Below, piece after piece: positions 25,605-33,569 of a stretch of DNA of 64,000 nt; positions within the stretch are counted from its first letter, which is position 1, and the number at the start of each line of letters is the position of its first letter. A program made the translations under genes and the position numbers. A model generated the notes under the pieces. The model was given only the letters and a program-made list of their open reading frames with translations. It was not told the DNA's origin and searched no databases. Source of the stretch: Ruminococcus flavefaciens (GTDB lineage: Bacteria; Bacteroidota; Bacteroidia; Bacteroidales; P3); assembly GCA_023667315.1 (NCBI GenBank), contig JAMPAI010000003.1, forward strand, positions 186,001 to 250,000, read 5' to 3'.

Positions 25605-26273
25605 TTACGGTTGTTTGTTGTAGTCTTGAACGGTATCGATCAGGTCAAGCTTTATAATGTCCCAGTCTTTGTTTAATAAACACATCGGGTCGGGTTGGTT
25701 CTCGGCTTCGGAAAAGTCGGTGAATTTTTTCAGTATTTCTTGGGTATTATGCGTCCATTCATATCGTTGTGCGTGGAGGGCTAACATTTCATCCAAACTG
25801 TATTCGTTAAGCAGTAGGTGTAAATCCCAAAAGTCTTTCTTGCGCCCGCCGCGGGCTACCGTATCTATTTTCATGGCGATGATATCCTTGATTCCGGCCA
25901 TTCGGATGCAATCAAGCATTTCGGCTTCTTCAAGAAATGGATCTGCATACATCAGGTCGAGTTTTATGCATTCGTCCCGTGTATTGCCGATATCGTAACT
26001 TTTTCCGGGACCGATAAAGGAAGTGTTCGTATTTCGCTTGTAATACGGAAAATGCTCTTTAAGGAAACTTTCGAAAGAGCGAAAATCGAGGCTTCCGTAT
26101 GGTGCATCGGAAAAGAGATCGATATCTATCGACAGACGATGTCCATAGCGCAGGCTTAAGTTGGTCCCGCCTACCAAATGGAAAGGTGTAAATAGGGGTT
26201 CTGCCATTAACTTAAAGAGAACTTCCTTTAGTAGGGACGTTACCGTCTCGTATCGTAGCTGTCGGTTAGCCAT
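25605..26273 (-). CDS. AbiEii/AbiGii-type nucleotidyltransferase toxin
   Basis: 222 residues. The nucleotidyltransferase core is clear: HLVGGTNLSLRYGHRLSIDIDLF (GG...S/T, then D-x-D), later IKLDLMYADPF and the MAGIKDIIAMKIDTVARGGRKKDFWDLH block characteristic of AbiEii (DUF1814). AbiEii toxins modify tRNA or similar targets by adding nucleotides and act in abortive infection. It overlaps the upstream HTH-DUF6922 gene by eight bases, so translation is coupled. Complete and intact. Confidence 0.92.
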   Translation of the reverse strand: MANRQLRYETVTSLLKEVLFKLMAEPLFTPFHLVGGTNLSLRYGHRLSIDIDLFSDAPYGSLDFRSFESFLKEHFPYYKRNTNTSFIGPGKSYDIGNTRDECIKLDLMYADPFLEEAEMLDCIRMAGIKDIIAMKIDTVARGGRKKDFWDLHLLLNEYSLDEMLALHAQRYEWTHNTQEILKKFTDFSEAENQPDPMCLLNKDWDIIKLDLIDTVQDYNKQP

Positions 26274-26757
26274 TGTTTCGTTTTATATGGTAAGTATTGG
26301 CGGGTTTGTATTGGCGGACGGTCTTGGGGTCGATGCCGTAGAAACGGGCTATTTCTTGTTTTTCCTGCTCGTTGCCACGCTCGGCCACGCGTGCGAGAAC
26401 CGCCTGTCGGTAGCGTCCCCAGTCGAGGGTGTCGAAATCCGTATCCCAAAAAAGTGAACGGCGGATGTTTGGAACGCCGGAGATGGAACGGCTTGTCTCC
26501 CGTTGCTTGTAGGCGGCGATATCGTAAAAAGTTTGGAGAACCAGCAGCGATCCTTCTTCGTAATTGAAGGCCTGCTCTATTTTGAGAGACATTTCGAGGG
26601 TGAGGGCACGGCGGCCGGTAATAACGGCATTCAGTGTCTGGCTGTGTTCGCCGATGGACCGGGCGAACGCCCGTTGGCTGAGGTGCCGCTTCTGCAAATC
26701 CCTACCGATGATTTTTCCAGGATGGATGCCCTTGTATGTAGTGATAATCTGCTTCAT
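26266..26757 (-). CDS. HTH-DUF6922 antitoxin partner of AbiEii
   Basis: 163 residues from ATG 26757 (MKQIITTYKGIHPGKIIGRDL). N-terminal HigA/XRE-type helix-turn-helix (about residues 10-75: SQRAFARSIGEHSQTLNAVITGRRAL). C-terminal DUF6922-like segment RRSLFWDTDFDTLDWGRYRQ and VAERGNEQEKQEIARFYG (about residues 95-150). The longer upstream frame reads through the promoter and operator and is not used. It precedes the toxin and probably represses the operon through the palindrome at 26780-26799. Confidence 0.88.
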   Translation of the reverse strand: MKQIITTYKGIHPGKIIGRDLQKRHLSQRAFARSIGEHSQTLNAVITGRRALTLEMSLKIEQAFNYEEGSLLVLQTFYDIAAYKQRETSRSISGVPNIRRSLFWDTDFDTLDWGRYRQAVLARVAERGNEQEKQEIARFYGIDPKTVRQYKPANTYHIKRNNG

Positions 26758-26779
26758 GGTAGTTTGCAAAGATACAAAA

Positions 26780-26799
26780 TGCAAACAAATCTGTTTGCA
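26780..26799. promoter_or_regulatory. Operator palindrome of the AbiE operon
   Basis: TGCAAACA-AATC-TGTTTGCA is an 8-base inverted repeat about 23 bases before the antitoxin start. It lies next to TATCTTTG (minus strand, about 26766-26773), the -7 box. Position and symmetry suggest binding by the HTH antitoxin. Confidence 0.65.
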
Positions 26800-26982
26800 T
26801 TCAGGGCGGAATTTCTGTACCGTCAATATCTGTTTACCCGCCTTTGCCTTTTATGCGGCAGAAGATATAACCGAACAAGAACGGCAAGACTGTGTTTTCG
26901 TTCCAAACGCCTTCGACCCATGAATACGATTTTTTGAAGTAGTGCCGCCCGTTGGTTCAAAAACGTGAAAATGAAAAAAAAC

Positions 26983-26990
26983 TATCTTTG
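26983..26990 (+). promoter_or_regulatory. -7 box of topA
   Basis: TATCTTTG, 20 bases before the topA start; the -33 region is not clear. Confidence 0.55.
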
Positions 26991-27010
26991 CGGTTGCAAA
27001 AAATATCAGG

Positions 27011-29407
27011 ATGTCGAAAAATTTAGTCATCGTCGAATCTCCGGCCAAGGCCAAGACCATCGAGAAATTTTTGGGAAAAGACTATCACGTGCTGTCCTGT
27101 TTCGGACATATCCGCGATTTGCCTAAGAACAACATCAGCATCGATACCGCCCACGATTTTGAGCCCGAATACATCATTCAGCCCGAAAAGAAAGCCCTGA
27201 TCGCCCAGCTGTCAAAGGCCGCCAAGGCCGCCGATTTCGTATGGCTCGCATCCGATGAGGACCGCGAGGGAGAGGCCATCGCCTGGCATCTGGATCAAGT
27301 GCTGAAACTGGATCCGGCCAAGACCCGGCGCATCGTCTTCAACGAAATCACCAAGACCGCGATTCTCCACGCCATCGAGAATCCCCGCAAGTTAGACTAC
27401 GACCTGGTGGACGCCCAGCAGGCGCGCCGTGTTTTGGACCGCCTGGTGGGTTACGAGATATCGCCCCTTTTGTGGCGCAAGGTGCGTCCGAGCCTCTCGG
27501 CGGGCCGCGTGCAGTCGGTGGCCGTGCGCCTGGTGGTGGAACGCGAGGAGGAAATCAAGAACTTCAAGGAGGAATCCTCCTATAAGGTAACGGCCTCGTT
27601 CGGCAATTTCACCGCCGAGCTCAACAGCCGCTTCAAGACCAAGGAGGAGGCCAAGGCTTTCTTGGAATCCTGCAAAACGGCCGGCTTTACGGTGGACAGC
27701 CTCGATGTAAAGCCCGCCAAGCGTTCGCCCGCCCCGCCCTTCACCACTTCCACCCTGCAGCAGGAAGCCTCCCGCAAGCTGGGCTTCTCGGTGTCCAAGA
27801 CCATGATGGTGGCCCAGCAGCTCTACGAAGAAGGGCTTATCACCTATATGCGTACCGACTCGGTGAACTTGTCCTCGCTGGCCATCAACATGGCCAAGGA
27901 ACAGATCGAGAAGGCCTACGGAGCCAGATACAGCAAGCCCCGCAACTTCAACACCAAGACCAAGGGCGCGCAGGAAGCCCACGAAGCCATCCGTCCCACC
28001 TATATGGACCGGGCCTCCATTACGGGCGACCCCTCGCAGGTGCGTCTCTACGACCTGATATGGAAACGCGCCGTGGCCTCGCAGATGGCCGATGCCGAGA
28101 TTGAGCGTACGCAGATAAACATCGCCGTGCAGGGTCGTCCCGAATATTTTGTGGCGAAAGGTGAAGTGATTCTCTTCGACGGTTTCCTGAAAGTATATGC
28201 CGAAAGCCGCGACGACGAGGAGGAAGAAAACGGCGAACACCGCCTGCCCGCCTTGAAGAAAGGCGAGCAACTGAGCCTGAAGCGCATGGGCGCCCGCGAG
28301 ATGTTCAGCCAGCATCCGCCGCGCTATTCGGAAGCCTCGCTGGTAAAGAAACTGGAGGAACTGGGCATCGGCCGTCCTTCCACCTACGCGCCCACGATTT
28401 CCACGATCCTCAAGCGTGAGTATGTGGTTAAGGAAGACCGTCCCGGGCATGTGCGCCCCTATTGCGCCTTCGAACTTCAGAATGGCAAGATAGAGGAACG
28501 TGCCTTGCAGGAAAACACGGGCGCCGAAAAGGCCAAGCTGTTCCCCACCGACACGGGTGTGTTGGTGAACCAGTTCCTGATCAAGTATTTTTCCGGCATC
28601 GTGGATTACGGCTTTACCGCCGACGTGGAGAAGCAGTTCGACGAAATCGCCCAGGGGCAGATGAAGTGGAACAAGATGATAGCCGGTTTCTACAAGCCTT
28701 TCCACAAGCAGGTGGAGGCCACCGCGCAGAATTCCGAGAAGGTGAGCGGCGAAAGGCTGCTGGGGCATGACCCCGCGAGCGGCCTGCCCATTTATGTGAA
28801 GTTGGGTCGTTTCGGCCCCGTGGTGCAGAAGGGCGACAGCAAGAGCGAGGACAAGCCGACCTTCGCGGGTCTGAAGAAAGGCGTTTCGATGGATGAGGTT
28901 ACGCTCGAGCAGGCGCTGGAGATGTTCAAGCTGCCGCGCACGGTAGGGCAGTACCAGGGCAAGGACATTACCGCCGCCGTGGGGCGTTTCGGCCCTTACC
29001 TGCGGTTCGACGGCAAGTTCGTGTCGATTCCCAAGACCGACGACCCCGTAAGCATCTCGCTCGAACGGGCGGTGGAACTGATCAACAACAAGGCCGAGGC
29101 CGAAAAGCAGAAGGTGATACGCACCTTCCCCGAGGAACCCTCCCTGCAGGTGCTCAACGGCCGCTACGGCCCCTACATCAGCTTCGAGAACAAGAACTAC
29201 AAGATAGAGAAGGGTACGGATGCGGCCCTGCTTACGCTGGAAGACTGCCGGAAGATCATTTCCGAGGAAAAGCCCTCCGCGCGTTCGGCCCGCCGGGCGG
29301 CAGCCATCGCCAAGAAATCGCCGGCCAAGGCCCCCGCCAAGAAAAGCACGGCCTCCACGGCCGGGAAATCGGCGGGCAAGTCAAAATCCACCGGCAAAAA
29401 ACTATAG
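27011..29407 (+). CDS. topA: DNA topoisomerase I
   Basis: 798 residues. It relaxes negative supercoils by single-strand passage. Toprim domain at the N-terminus (VIVESPAKAKTIEKFLG, ASDEDREGEAIAWHL), catalytic tyrosine in EGLITYMRTDSVNLS (about residue 278), HEAIRPT, and the C-terminal repeat domains (VKLGRFGPVVQKG, VGRFGPYLRFDGKFVSIP, LNGRYGPYISFENKNYKI) that replace zinc fingers in Bacteroidetes. It ends in a basic Lys/Ala/Ser tail. Four bases separate it from pfkA, so they are probably one transcript. Confidence 0.97.
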   Translation: MSKNLVIVESPAKAKTIEKFLGKDYHVLSCFGHIRDLPKNNISIDTAHDFEPEYIIQPEKKALIAQLSKAAKAADFVWLASDEDREGEAIAWHLDQVLKLDPAKTRRIVFNEITKTAILHAIENPRKLDYDLVDAQQARRVLDRLVGYEISPLLWRKVRPSLSAGRVQSVAVRLVVEREEEIKNFKEESSYKVTASFGNFTAELNSRFKTKEEAKAFLESCKTAGFTVDSLDVKPAKRSPAPPFTTSTLQQEASRKLGFSVSKTMMVAQQLYEEGLITYMRTDSVNLSSLAINMAKEQIEKAYGARYSKPRNFNTKTKGAQEAHEAIRPTYMDRASITGDPSQVRLYDLIWKRAVASQMADAEIERTQINIAVQGRPEYFVAKGEVILFDGFLKVYAESRDDEEEENGEHRLPALKKGEQLSLKRMGAREMFSQHPPRYSEASLVKKLEELGIGRPSTYAPTISTILKREYVVKEDRPGHVRPYCAFELQNGKIEERALQENTGAEKAKLFPTDTGVLVNQFLIKYFSGIVDYGFTADVEKQFDEIAQGQMKWNKMIAGFYKPFHKQVEATAQNSEKVSGERLLGHDPASGLPIYVKLGRFGPVVQKGDSKSEDKPTFAGLKKGVSMDEVTLEQALEMFKLPRTVGQYQGKDITAAVGRFGPYLRFDGKFVSIPKTDDPVSISLERAVELINNKAEAEKQKVIRTFPEEPSLQVLNGRYGPYISFENKNYKIEKGTDAALLTLEDCRKIISEEKPSARSARRAAAIAKKSPAKAPAKKSTASTAGKSAGKSKSTGKKL

Positions 29408-29411
29408 AATC

Positions 29412-30419
29412 ATGAACCTGCACCCAGGCAACAAAGACAACAATATCCGCAAGATAGGGATTTTGACCTCCGGGGGCGATGCCCCCGGCATGAACGCCGC
29501 CATCCGCGCGGTGGTGCGCACGGCCATGGCCGAAAAGCTGCTGGCGGTGGGCATCAGCCATGGGTATAAAGGCCTTATCAACAAGGAATTCAAGCCTATG
29601 TTCGGCTACTCGGTGGCCGACATCATCCATCGGGGCGGCACGATCCTCAAGACCTCCCGCTGCCCGGAGTTCAAGACCGACGAGGGGCTGGACACGGCCT
29701 ATCAGAACCTGGTGGACGAGGGCATCGACGCCTTGGTGGTGATCGGCGGCGACGGCACCTTCCGGGGGGCGCTGGCCCTGCACAGGCGGCATCCCGATAT
29801 CCGCGTGGTGGGCTTGCCGGGCACCATCGACAACGACCTGTACGGCACCGACTTCACCATAGGCTACGACACGGCGGTGAACACGGTGGTGGACGCGGTC
29901 GATAAGATCCGCGACACGGCCGGTTCGCACGGCACGCTGTTCTTTGTGGAAGTGATGGGGCGCGACGCGGGCTTCATCGCGCTCAACGGGGGCATCGCCA
30001 CCGGCAGCGAGGATATCCTGATTCCCGAAACGCAGACCGATATCGACAACTTGATCGCCAAGCTCGAATACGACCAGCGCAAGCAGAAGACCTGGGGCAT
30101 CATCATCGTGGCCGAGGGCGAGGAACTGGGCGGTGCGTCGCAGGTGGCAAAGCTGGTAAAGGAACGGCTTCCCAATTACGAGACGCGTGTTACCATACTG
30201 GGGCATATCCAGCGGGGCGGAACGCCTTCGTACGCCGACCGGGTGCTGGCCTCGCGCCTGGGCTACAACAGCGTGAAGGCGCTTCTGGAAGGCAAGGACT
30301 GCGTGATGATCGGGCAGGTGAACAACAAGATCGTGCATGTGCCGTTCGAAAAGGCCACCAAGCATCACCAGCAGATAGATCCGGAACTCTTGGAAGTGGC
30401 ACGGGTATTGGCTTTGTAA
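29412..30419 (+). CDS. pfkA: ATP-dependent 6-phosphofructokinase
   Basis: 335 residues from ATG 29412 (MNLHPGNKDNNIRKIGILTSG). Glycolytic phosphorylation of fructose 6-phosphate. GGDAPGMNAAIR, the ATP-site GGDGTFRGA, catalytic PGTIDNDLYGTDFTIGYDTA, VEVMGRDAGFIA and LGHIQRGGTPSYADR are diagnostic. Glycine after GGD and glycine in PGTIDND point to ATP rather than pyrophosphate. The longer frame upstream is the shadow of the topA end. Confidence 0.96.
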   Translation: MNLHPGNKDNNIRKIGILTSGGDAPGMNAAIRAVVRTAMAEKLLAVGISHGYKGLINKEFKPMFGYSVADIIHRGGTILKTSRCPEFKTDEGLDTAYQNLVDEGIDALVVIGGDGTFRGALALHRRHPDIRVVGLPGTIDNDLYGTDFTIGYDTAVNTVVDAVDKIRDTAGSHGTLFFVEVMGRDAGFIALNGGIATGSEDILIPETQTDIDNLIAKLEYDQRKQKTWGIIIVAEGEELGGASQVAKLVKERLPNYETRVTILGHIQRGGTPSYADRVLASRLGYNSVKALLEGKDCVMIGQVNNKIVHVPFEKATKHHQQIDPELLEVARVLAL

Positions 30420-30425
30420 CTAAAT

Positions 30426-30456
30426 TTTGCCAATTCAAAAATAAAGCGTACCTTTG
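30426..30456 (+). promoter_or_regulatory. Promoter of tRNA-Ala
   Basis: TTTG at 30426-30429, a 19-base gap and TACCTTTG at 30449-30456, a textbook match, 12 bases before the tRNA. Confidence 0.85.
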
Positions 30457-30468
30457 CAACCTCTTTTC

Positions 30469-30542
30469 GGGGTATTAGCTCAGTTGGCTAGAGCGTTTGA
30501 CTGGCAGTCAAGAGGTCAGGGGTTCGACTCCCCTATACTCCA
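30469..30542 (+). tRNA. tRNA-Ala (anticodon GGC), element attachment site
   Basis: Acceptor GGGGTAT/ATACTCC with the G3-U70 alanine identity pair; anticodon stem TTTGA/TCAAG with loop CTGGCAG (anticodon GGC); T-arm AGGGG-TTCGACT-CCCCT; discriminator A at 30542, CCA not encoded. The conjugative element begins right after it, so its 3' end is the likely integration core. Confidence 0.95.
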
Positions 30543-30545
30543 CGA

Positions 30546-30639
30546 TTAAGGTCGATTAGATTCTGATAAGGCCGCTAAAATTCAAAAACTCAATGAATTT
30601 TGGTGGCCTTAATTCGTTTAAGGTCGATTAGGTTCTGAT
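30546..30639. repeat. Direct repeats around a 17-bp hairpin at the element's left end
   Basis: TTAAGGTCGATTAGATTCTG + AT at 30546-30567 recurs at 30618-30639 with one change. Between them AAGGCCGCTAAAATTCA (30568-30584) pairs fully, with two wobbles, to 30594-30610. Likely integrase arm-binding sites plus a terminator for the tRNA. The start of the integrase gene is 70 bases on. Confidence 0.75.
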
Positions 30640-30709
30640 TTATCCTTATTAAAAGTGTGTCTATCTTTGTACCCTGAATGAACGGAATTTTTTTTGACAC
30701 AGAAAAGAG

Positions 30710-31960
30710 ATGGACATCAATTTCTATCTTACGACGACGGCTGACAAACAGGGTGATTGTGGTATCCGGGTATCGGTGGCCACACAAGGAGTCCGGTTGT
30801 TGACATCGACGGGGTATAAGATTAATCCCAAGATGTGGGAGAAGCCGGTGCAGAGGGTGCGACGAGGTGCTGTCAACGCCAAAGGAATGCCGTCCAATAT
30901 CATCAATGCCGGGTTGGATAACATTCGTGCTCATTTCGGTCGATTGGATGATATAAGCCGCTCGTTTACATTGGAAGAATTGCGACAGGAATTCCTTTCC
31001 TGTACGGGTAAAAAAGGACGTAAGGCAAAGGAAACGGAAAAAGATGGCATAACCGTTTCGGATGCTATTAAACGTTTTGTTGTGGATTCAGGTAACCGGA
31101 ATGGCTGGACGATGAGTACCGTTCAAAAATTCAACACTTTGTCGGGGCATTTGGCCAGGTACAGTCCCGGATTGAAGCTGAAAGACTTGGATCGGGATTG
31201 CATTTCGGGCCTGGTGCTGTATTATCTGAATAAGAATTTTACCAACAGTACGATTGCCAAGCAGATAAACCAGTTAAAGTGGTTTCTGAGGTGGGCGGAA
31301 GATCACGATTATGTAACGGCTTCCGATTGGAAGAAATTTTCGGCCAAGCTGAAGCAGCCGGAGAAGACCATTGTATTTTTGGACTGGGATGAACTGATGC
31401 GGGTGTATGATTGCGAAATTCCGGAAGAGAAGCAATATCTGGTACGTGTACGGGACGTGTTCTGCTTTTGTTGTTTTACAGGACTTCGGTACTCGGATGT
31501 GGCGAACTTACACCGTTCCGACGTGTATCAGGAGTGTATCAGGGTAACGACCATCAAGACGGCCGATACCTTGGAGATAGAGTTGAACGATTATGCAAAA
31601 ACCATTCTGCAGAAGTATGAGGGCGAGCATTATCCGGGGGATTTGGCCTTGCCGGTGATCAGCGGGCAACGTATGAACGAATATCTGCGTGAGTTGGGTG
31701 AGCTGGCAGGGTTAGATACACCCATTCGCCAGGTTTATTATTCCGGAAGTGAACGCATAGAGGAGGTTCGGCCGAAGTATGAATACCTGACAACCCACTG
31801 CGGCAGACGGACGTTTATCTGCAATGCACTGGCTTTGGGTATTCCGGTGGATGTGGTGATGCGTTGGACGGGGCATAGCGACTATTCAGCCATGAAGCCC
31901 TATATCGCCATCGCAGACAAGGTAAAGGCGGAAGAAATGAAAAAATTCAATAAGAAATAA
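30710..31960 (+). CDS. int: Tyrosine recombinase (integrase)
   Basis: 416 residues. N-terminal arm-binding domain (about 1-105), SAM-like core-binding domain (about 110-210: GWTMSTVQKFNTLSGHLARY), catalytic domain from about 215 with the first arginine in FTGLRYSDVANLHRS, then THCGRRTFICNALALG (H-x-x-R), WTGHSDYSAMKPYIAIAD (H and the nucleophilic tyrosine). Bacteroidetes conjugative-transposon type. It would cut and join at the tRNA-Ala end. TATCTTTG at 30662-30669 is the -7 box. Confidence 0.95.
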   Translation: MDINFYLTTTADKQGDCGIRVSVATQGVRLLTSTGYKINPKMWEKPVQRVRRGAVNAKGMPSNIINAGLDNIRAHFGRLDDISRSFTLEELRQEFLSCTGKKGRKAKETEKDGITVSDAIKRFVVDSGNRNGWTMSTVQKFNTLSGHLARYSPGLKLKDLDRDCISGLVLYYLNKNFTNSTIAKQINQLKWFLRWAEDHDYVTASDWKKFSAKLKQPEKTIVFLDWDELMRVYDCEIPEEKQYLVRVRDVFCFCCFTGLRYSDVANLHRSDVYQECIRVTTIKTADTLEIELNDYAKTILQKYEGEHYPGDLALPVISGQRMNEYLRELGELAGLDTPIRQVYYSGSERIEEVRPKYEYLTTHCGRRTFICNALALGIPVDVVMRWTGHSDYSAMKPYIAIADKVKAEEMKKFNKK

Positions 31961-32000
31961 AGGGGAAAGCTTGTTTTTACATGGTTGGTGTAGAAAGTGT

Positions 32001-32339
32001 CTATTTGCGGCTGTTGAATAGTTTGATGGCCTTTTCTTTATCGATTATTATTTTTCTGCCACGTTGGATGATGGCCGGTTGAAGAAACGTCTTTTTATAG
32101 CGAATGGCGGTATCTGAGGAAATATTGAACAAGTCGCATAACCCTTGTATGCCGAATGCATATTTTCCTTCTTCATACAGTGCTGTCGCCGTCTCTTTAT
32201 AGCAGCCATTATTGGATTGAGGAACGTTCTTCGCCGCGTTCGACAGCGCCAAAAACTCCTCGCCGGTCATCTGCCACAGGGGTTTCTTTAGCAATTCCTT
32301 TACGTCGATATTCTGAATGTTGTCCATTAAGGCTGTCAT
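32001..32339 (-). CDS. DUF3853 family DNA-binding protein
   Basis: 112 residues. PLWQMTGEEFLALSN at the N-terminus and YAFGIQGLCDLFNISSDTAIRYKKTFLQPAIIQRGRKIIIDKEKA mark the family, which is found in Bacteroidetes mobile elements near the integrase; the latter segment is a helix-turn-helix of the excisionase/MerR kind. Possible excision or regulatory factor by location, convergent with int. Start could also be the methionine at residue 5. Confidence 0.85.
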   Translation of the reverse strand: MTALMDNIQNIDVKELLKKPLWQMTGEEFLALSNAAKNVPQSNNGCYKETATALYEEGKYAFGIQGLCDLFNISSDTAIRYKKTFLQPAIIQRGRKIIIDKEKAIKLFNSRK

Positions 32340-32360
32340 GGTCGTGGGTCTTTGCGGGGT

Positions 32361-32756
32361 TTATAAAATCTTGTCGGTCATTATGGAATAGAGGCTGTTC
32401 TCGTCGGCGGTGGTGGCCAACAGGCATCGGAATGTAGCACTATCCTTGAGTGCCGGGTGTTGCCGCTCGGCGGATTGGAACAGTTGGCGGCAAAACGCCA
32501 GATGGTTGCATACCAGGCTCTGCCTGCCAGCGTGCCGGCGTAACCTTGTCTTGCCGGATGCCAGGCCGTAGGTGCGCAGATAAAAACGCGTTTGCCCGTT
32601 CTTCTGCAGATTCGAAACGAACCATACCGGGTCGCCCGGCTCTAAATGCAGGCGTTCCACCGCGGCGCGGGAAAAGAACACCTGGCCGTTCCGCAGCACG
32701 CGCAGAAAGGCTTCGGCGGAGTTTTTGCTTGATTGAATGTCGATGAATGAATCCAT
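32361..32756 (-). CDS. Hypothetical protein between ssb and DUF3853
   Basis: 131 residues from ATG 32756 (MDSFIDIQSSKNSAEAFLR); the much longer open frame upstream is antisense noise from ssb. The first 70 residues read like a small beta-barrel (VLRNGQVFFSRAAVERL, GDPVWFVSNLQKNGQTRFYLRTYG); the rest is helical with two cysteines and two histidines. No family recognised. Eleven bases after the ssb stop, so co-transcribed; a DNA-replication or transfer-related role is plausible by position only. Confidence 0.7.
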   Translation of the reverse strand: MDSFIDIQSSKNSAEAFLRVLRNGQVFFSRAAVERLHLEPGDPVWFVSNLQKNGQTRFYLRTYGLASGKTRLRRHAGRQSLVCNHLAFCRQLFQSAERQHPALKDSATFRCLLATTADENSLYSIMTDKIL

Positions 32757-32767
32757 GCTTGTACTTT

Positions 32768-33178
32768 CTAAAATTCCCGGTAGAAGGTTTTGTCTTGCTG
32801 TTCCTTTTCCGTGTCCGTAGGGGCGGGACTGGCGGCCTGTTGGCTGTCGGCGGCCTTGGCGGCGGGCACGTGCAGGATATTCAGTTCCGACACCGTGATG
32901 TCGAGCGACACCTTGGCCTCTTCCTGGGCGGTGCGGTAGATGCGCGCCGTCAGACGGCCCCGCACGAACACCTCTGTTCCCGGCAGGAGGTATTCGGTGA
33001 TTTTTTTGGGTGCGTTGAACCAGATGCACGAGATCCACGCCACATCGGATTGCGCTCCGGCACGGGGTGCGGTCATGTTGTGCGCCACCTGGAAGGTGAC
33101 GTATCTGCTCTCCCGTTCGTGCCATCTGGCGGGCTGTCCGAGCCGGCCCACCAGTTCCGCTGCCAGGAATCCAGCCAT
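32768..33178 (-). CDS. ssb: Single-stranded DNA-binding protein of the element
   Basis: 136 residues. OB-fold domain over the first 105: LVGRLGQPARWHERESRYVTF, aromatic-rich WISCIWFNAPKKITEYL, GTEVFVRGRLTARIYRT. An acidic Gln/Ser tail follows but it ends in TFYREF, without the DIPF-type tip used to recruit host proteins. Such SSBs protect transferred DNA in conjugative elements. Operon with primase genes upstream and the 131-residue gene downstream. Confidence 0.88.
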   Translation of the reverse strand: MAGFLAAELVGRLGQPARWHERESRYVTFQVAHNMTAPRAGAQSDVAWISCIWFNAPKKITEYLLPGTEVFVRGRLTARIYRTAQEEAKVSLDITVSELNILHVPAAKAADSQQAASPAPTDTEKEQQDKTFYREF

Positions 33179-33180
33179 GG

Positions 33181-33558
33181 TCAGTGGTTTATGGATTCAT
33201 TCCGGGCGGAAGCGTATTTTTCTTCCATTCGCTTCAGAAATGCTTCGGCCGGTTCATCCGAGTATCTGCACGAATCGATGCCTATGATGCTGTCGAGAAT
33301 GGCCGTAAGCGAATCGATTTTCCGGATAAAATCCGGCGTGATGATGCTGATGTCGATTTTGGGCGTTTCCATCTCCAGGGGCCGCTTTGGTGAAAACGTA
33401 TGGACGACGGACACGGTCAGGGCGACCGCCATCACGCCCAGCATGAGGATTACCGAACGCTTGCGGCGGCGCAGGCGGCGTTGTTCGCGCCGTTCGTTCC
33501 GGTACCGTCGGTAGCCGTTGCCCGGATCTTCGAAATTGTCGGGAGGAAAGTTGTTCAT
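33181..33558 (-). CDS. Small single-pass membrane protein
   Basis: 125 residues with a very basic N-terminus (RRYRNERREQRRLRRRKRS), one transmembrane helix (about 36-54, VILMLGVMAVALTVSVV) and a C-terminal periplasmic part with helix-forming repeats. Topology by the positive-inside rule puts the tail outside the cytoplasm. No family recognised. Two bases separate it from ssb, twelve from the primase gene. Confidence 0.75.
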   Translation of the reverse strand: MNNFPPDNFEDPGNGYRRYRNERREQRRLRRRKRSVILMLGVMAVALTVSVVHTFSPKRPLEMETPKIDISIITPDFIRKIDSLTAILDSIIGIDSCRYSDEPAEAFLKRMEEKYASARNESINH

Positions 33559-33569
33559 GGTTTTATGCT

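Noticed and set aside
27392-28768. 458-codon minus-strand frame antisense to topA
   Set aside because: No motifs; the topA frame is complete and conserved.
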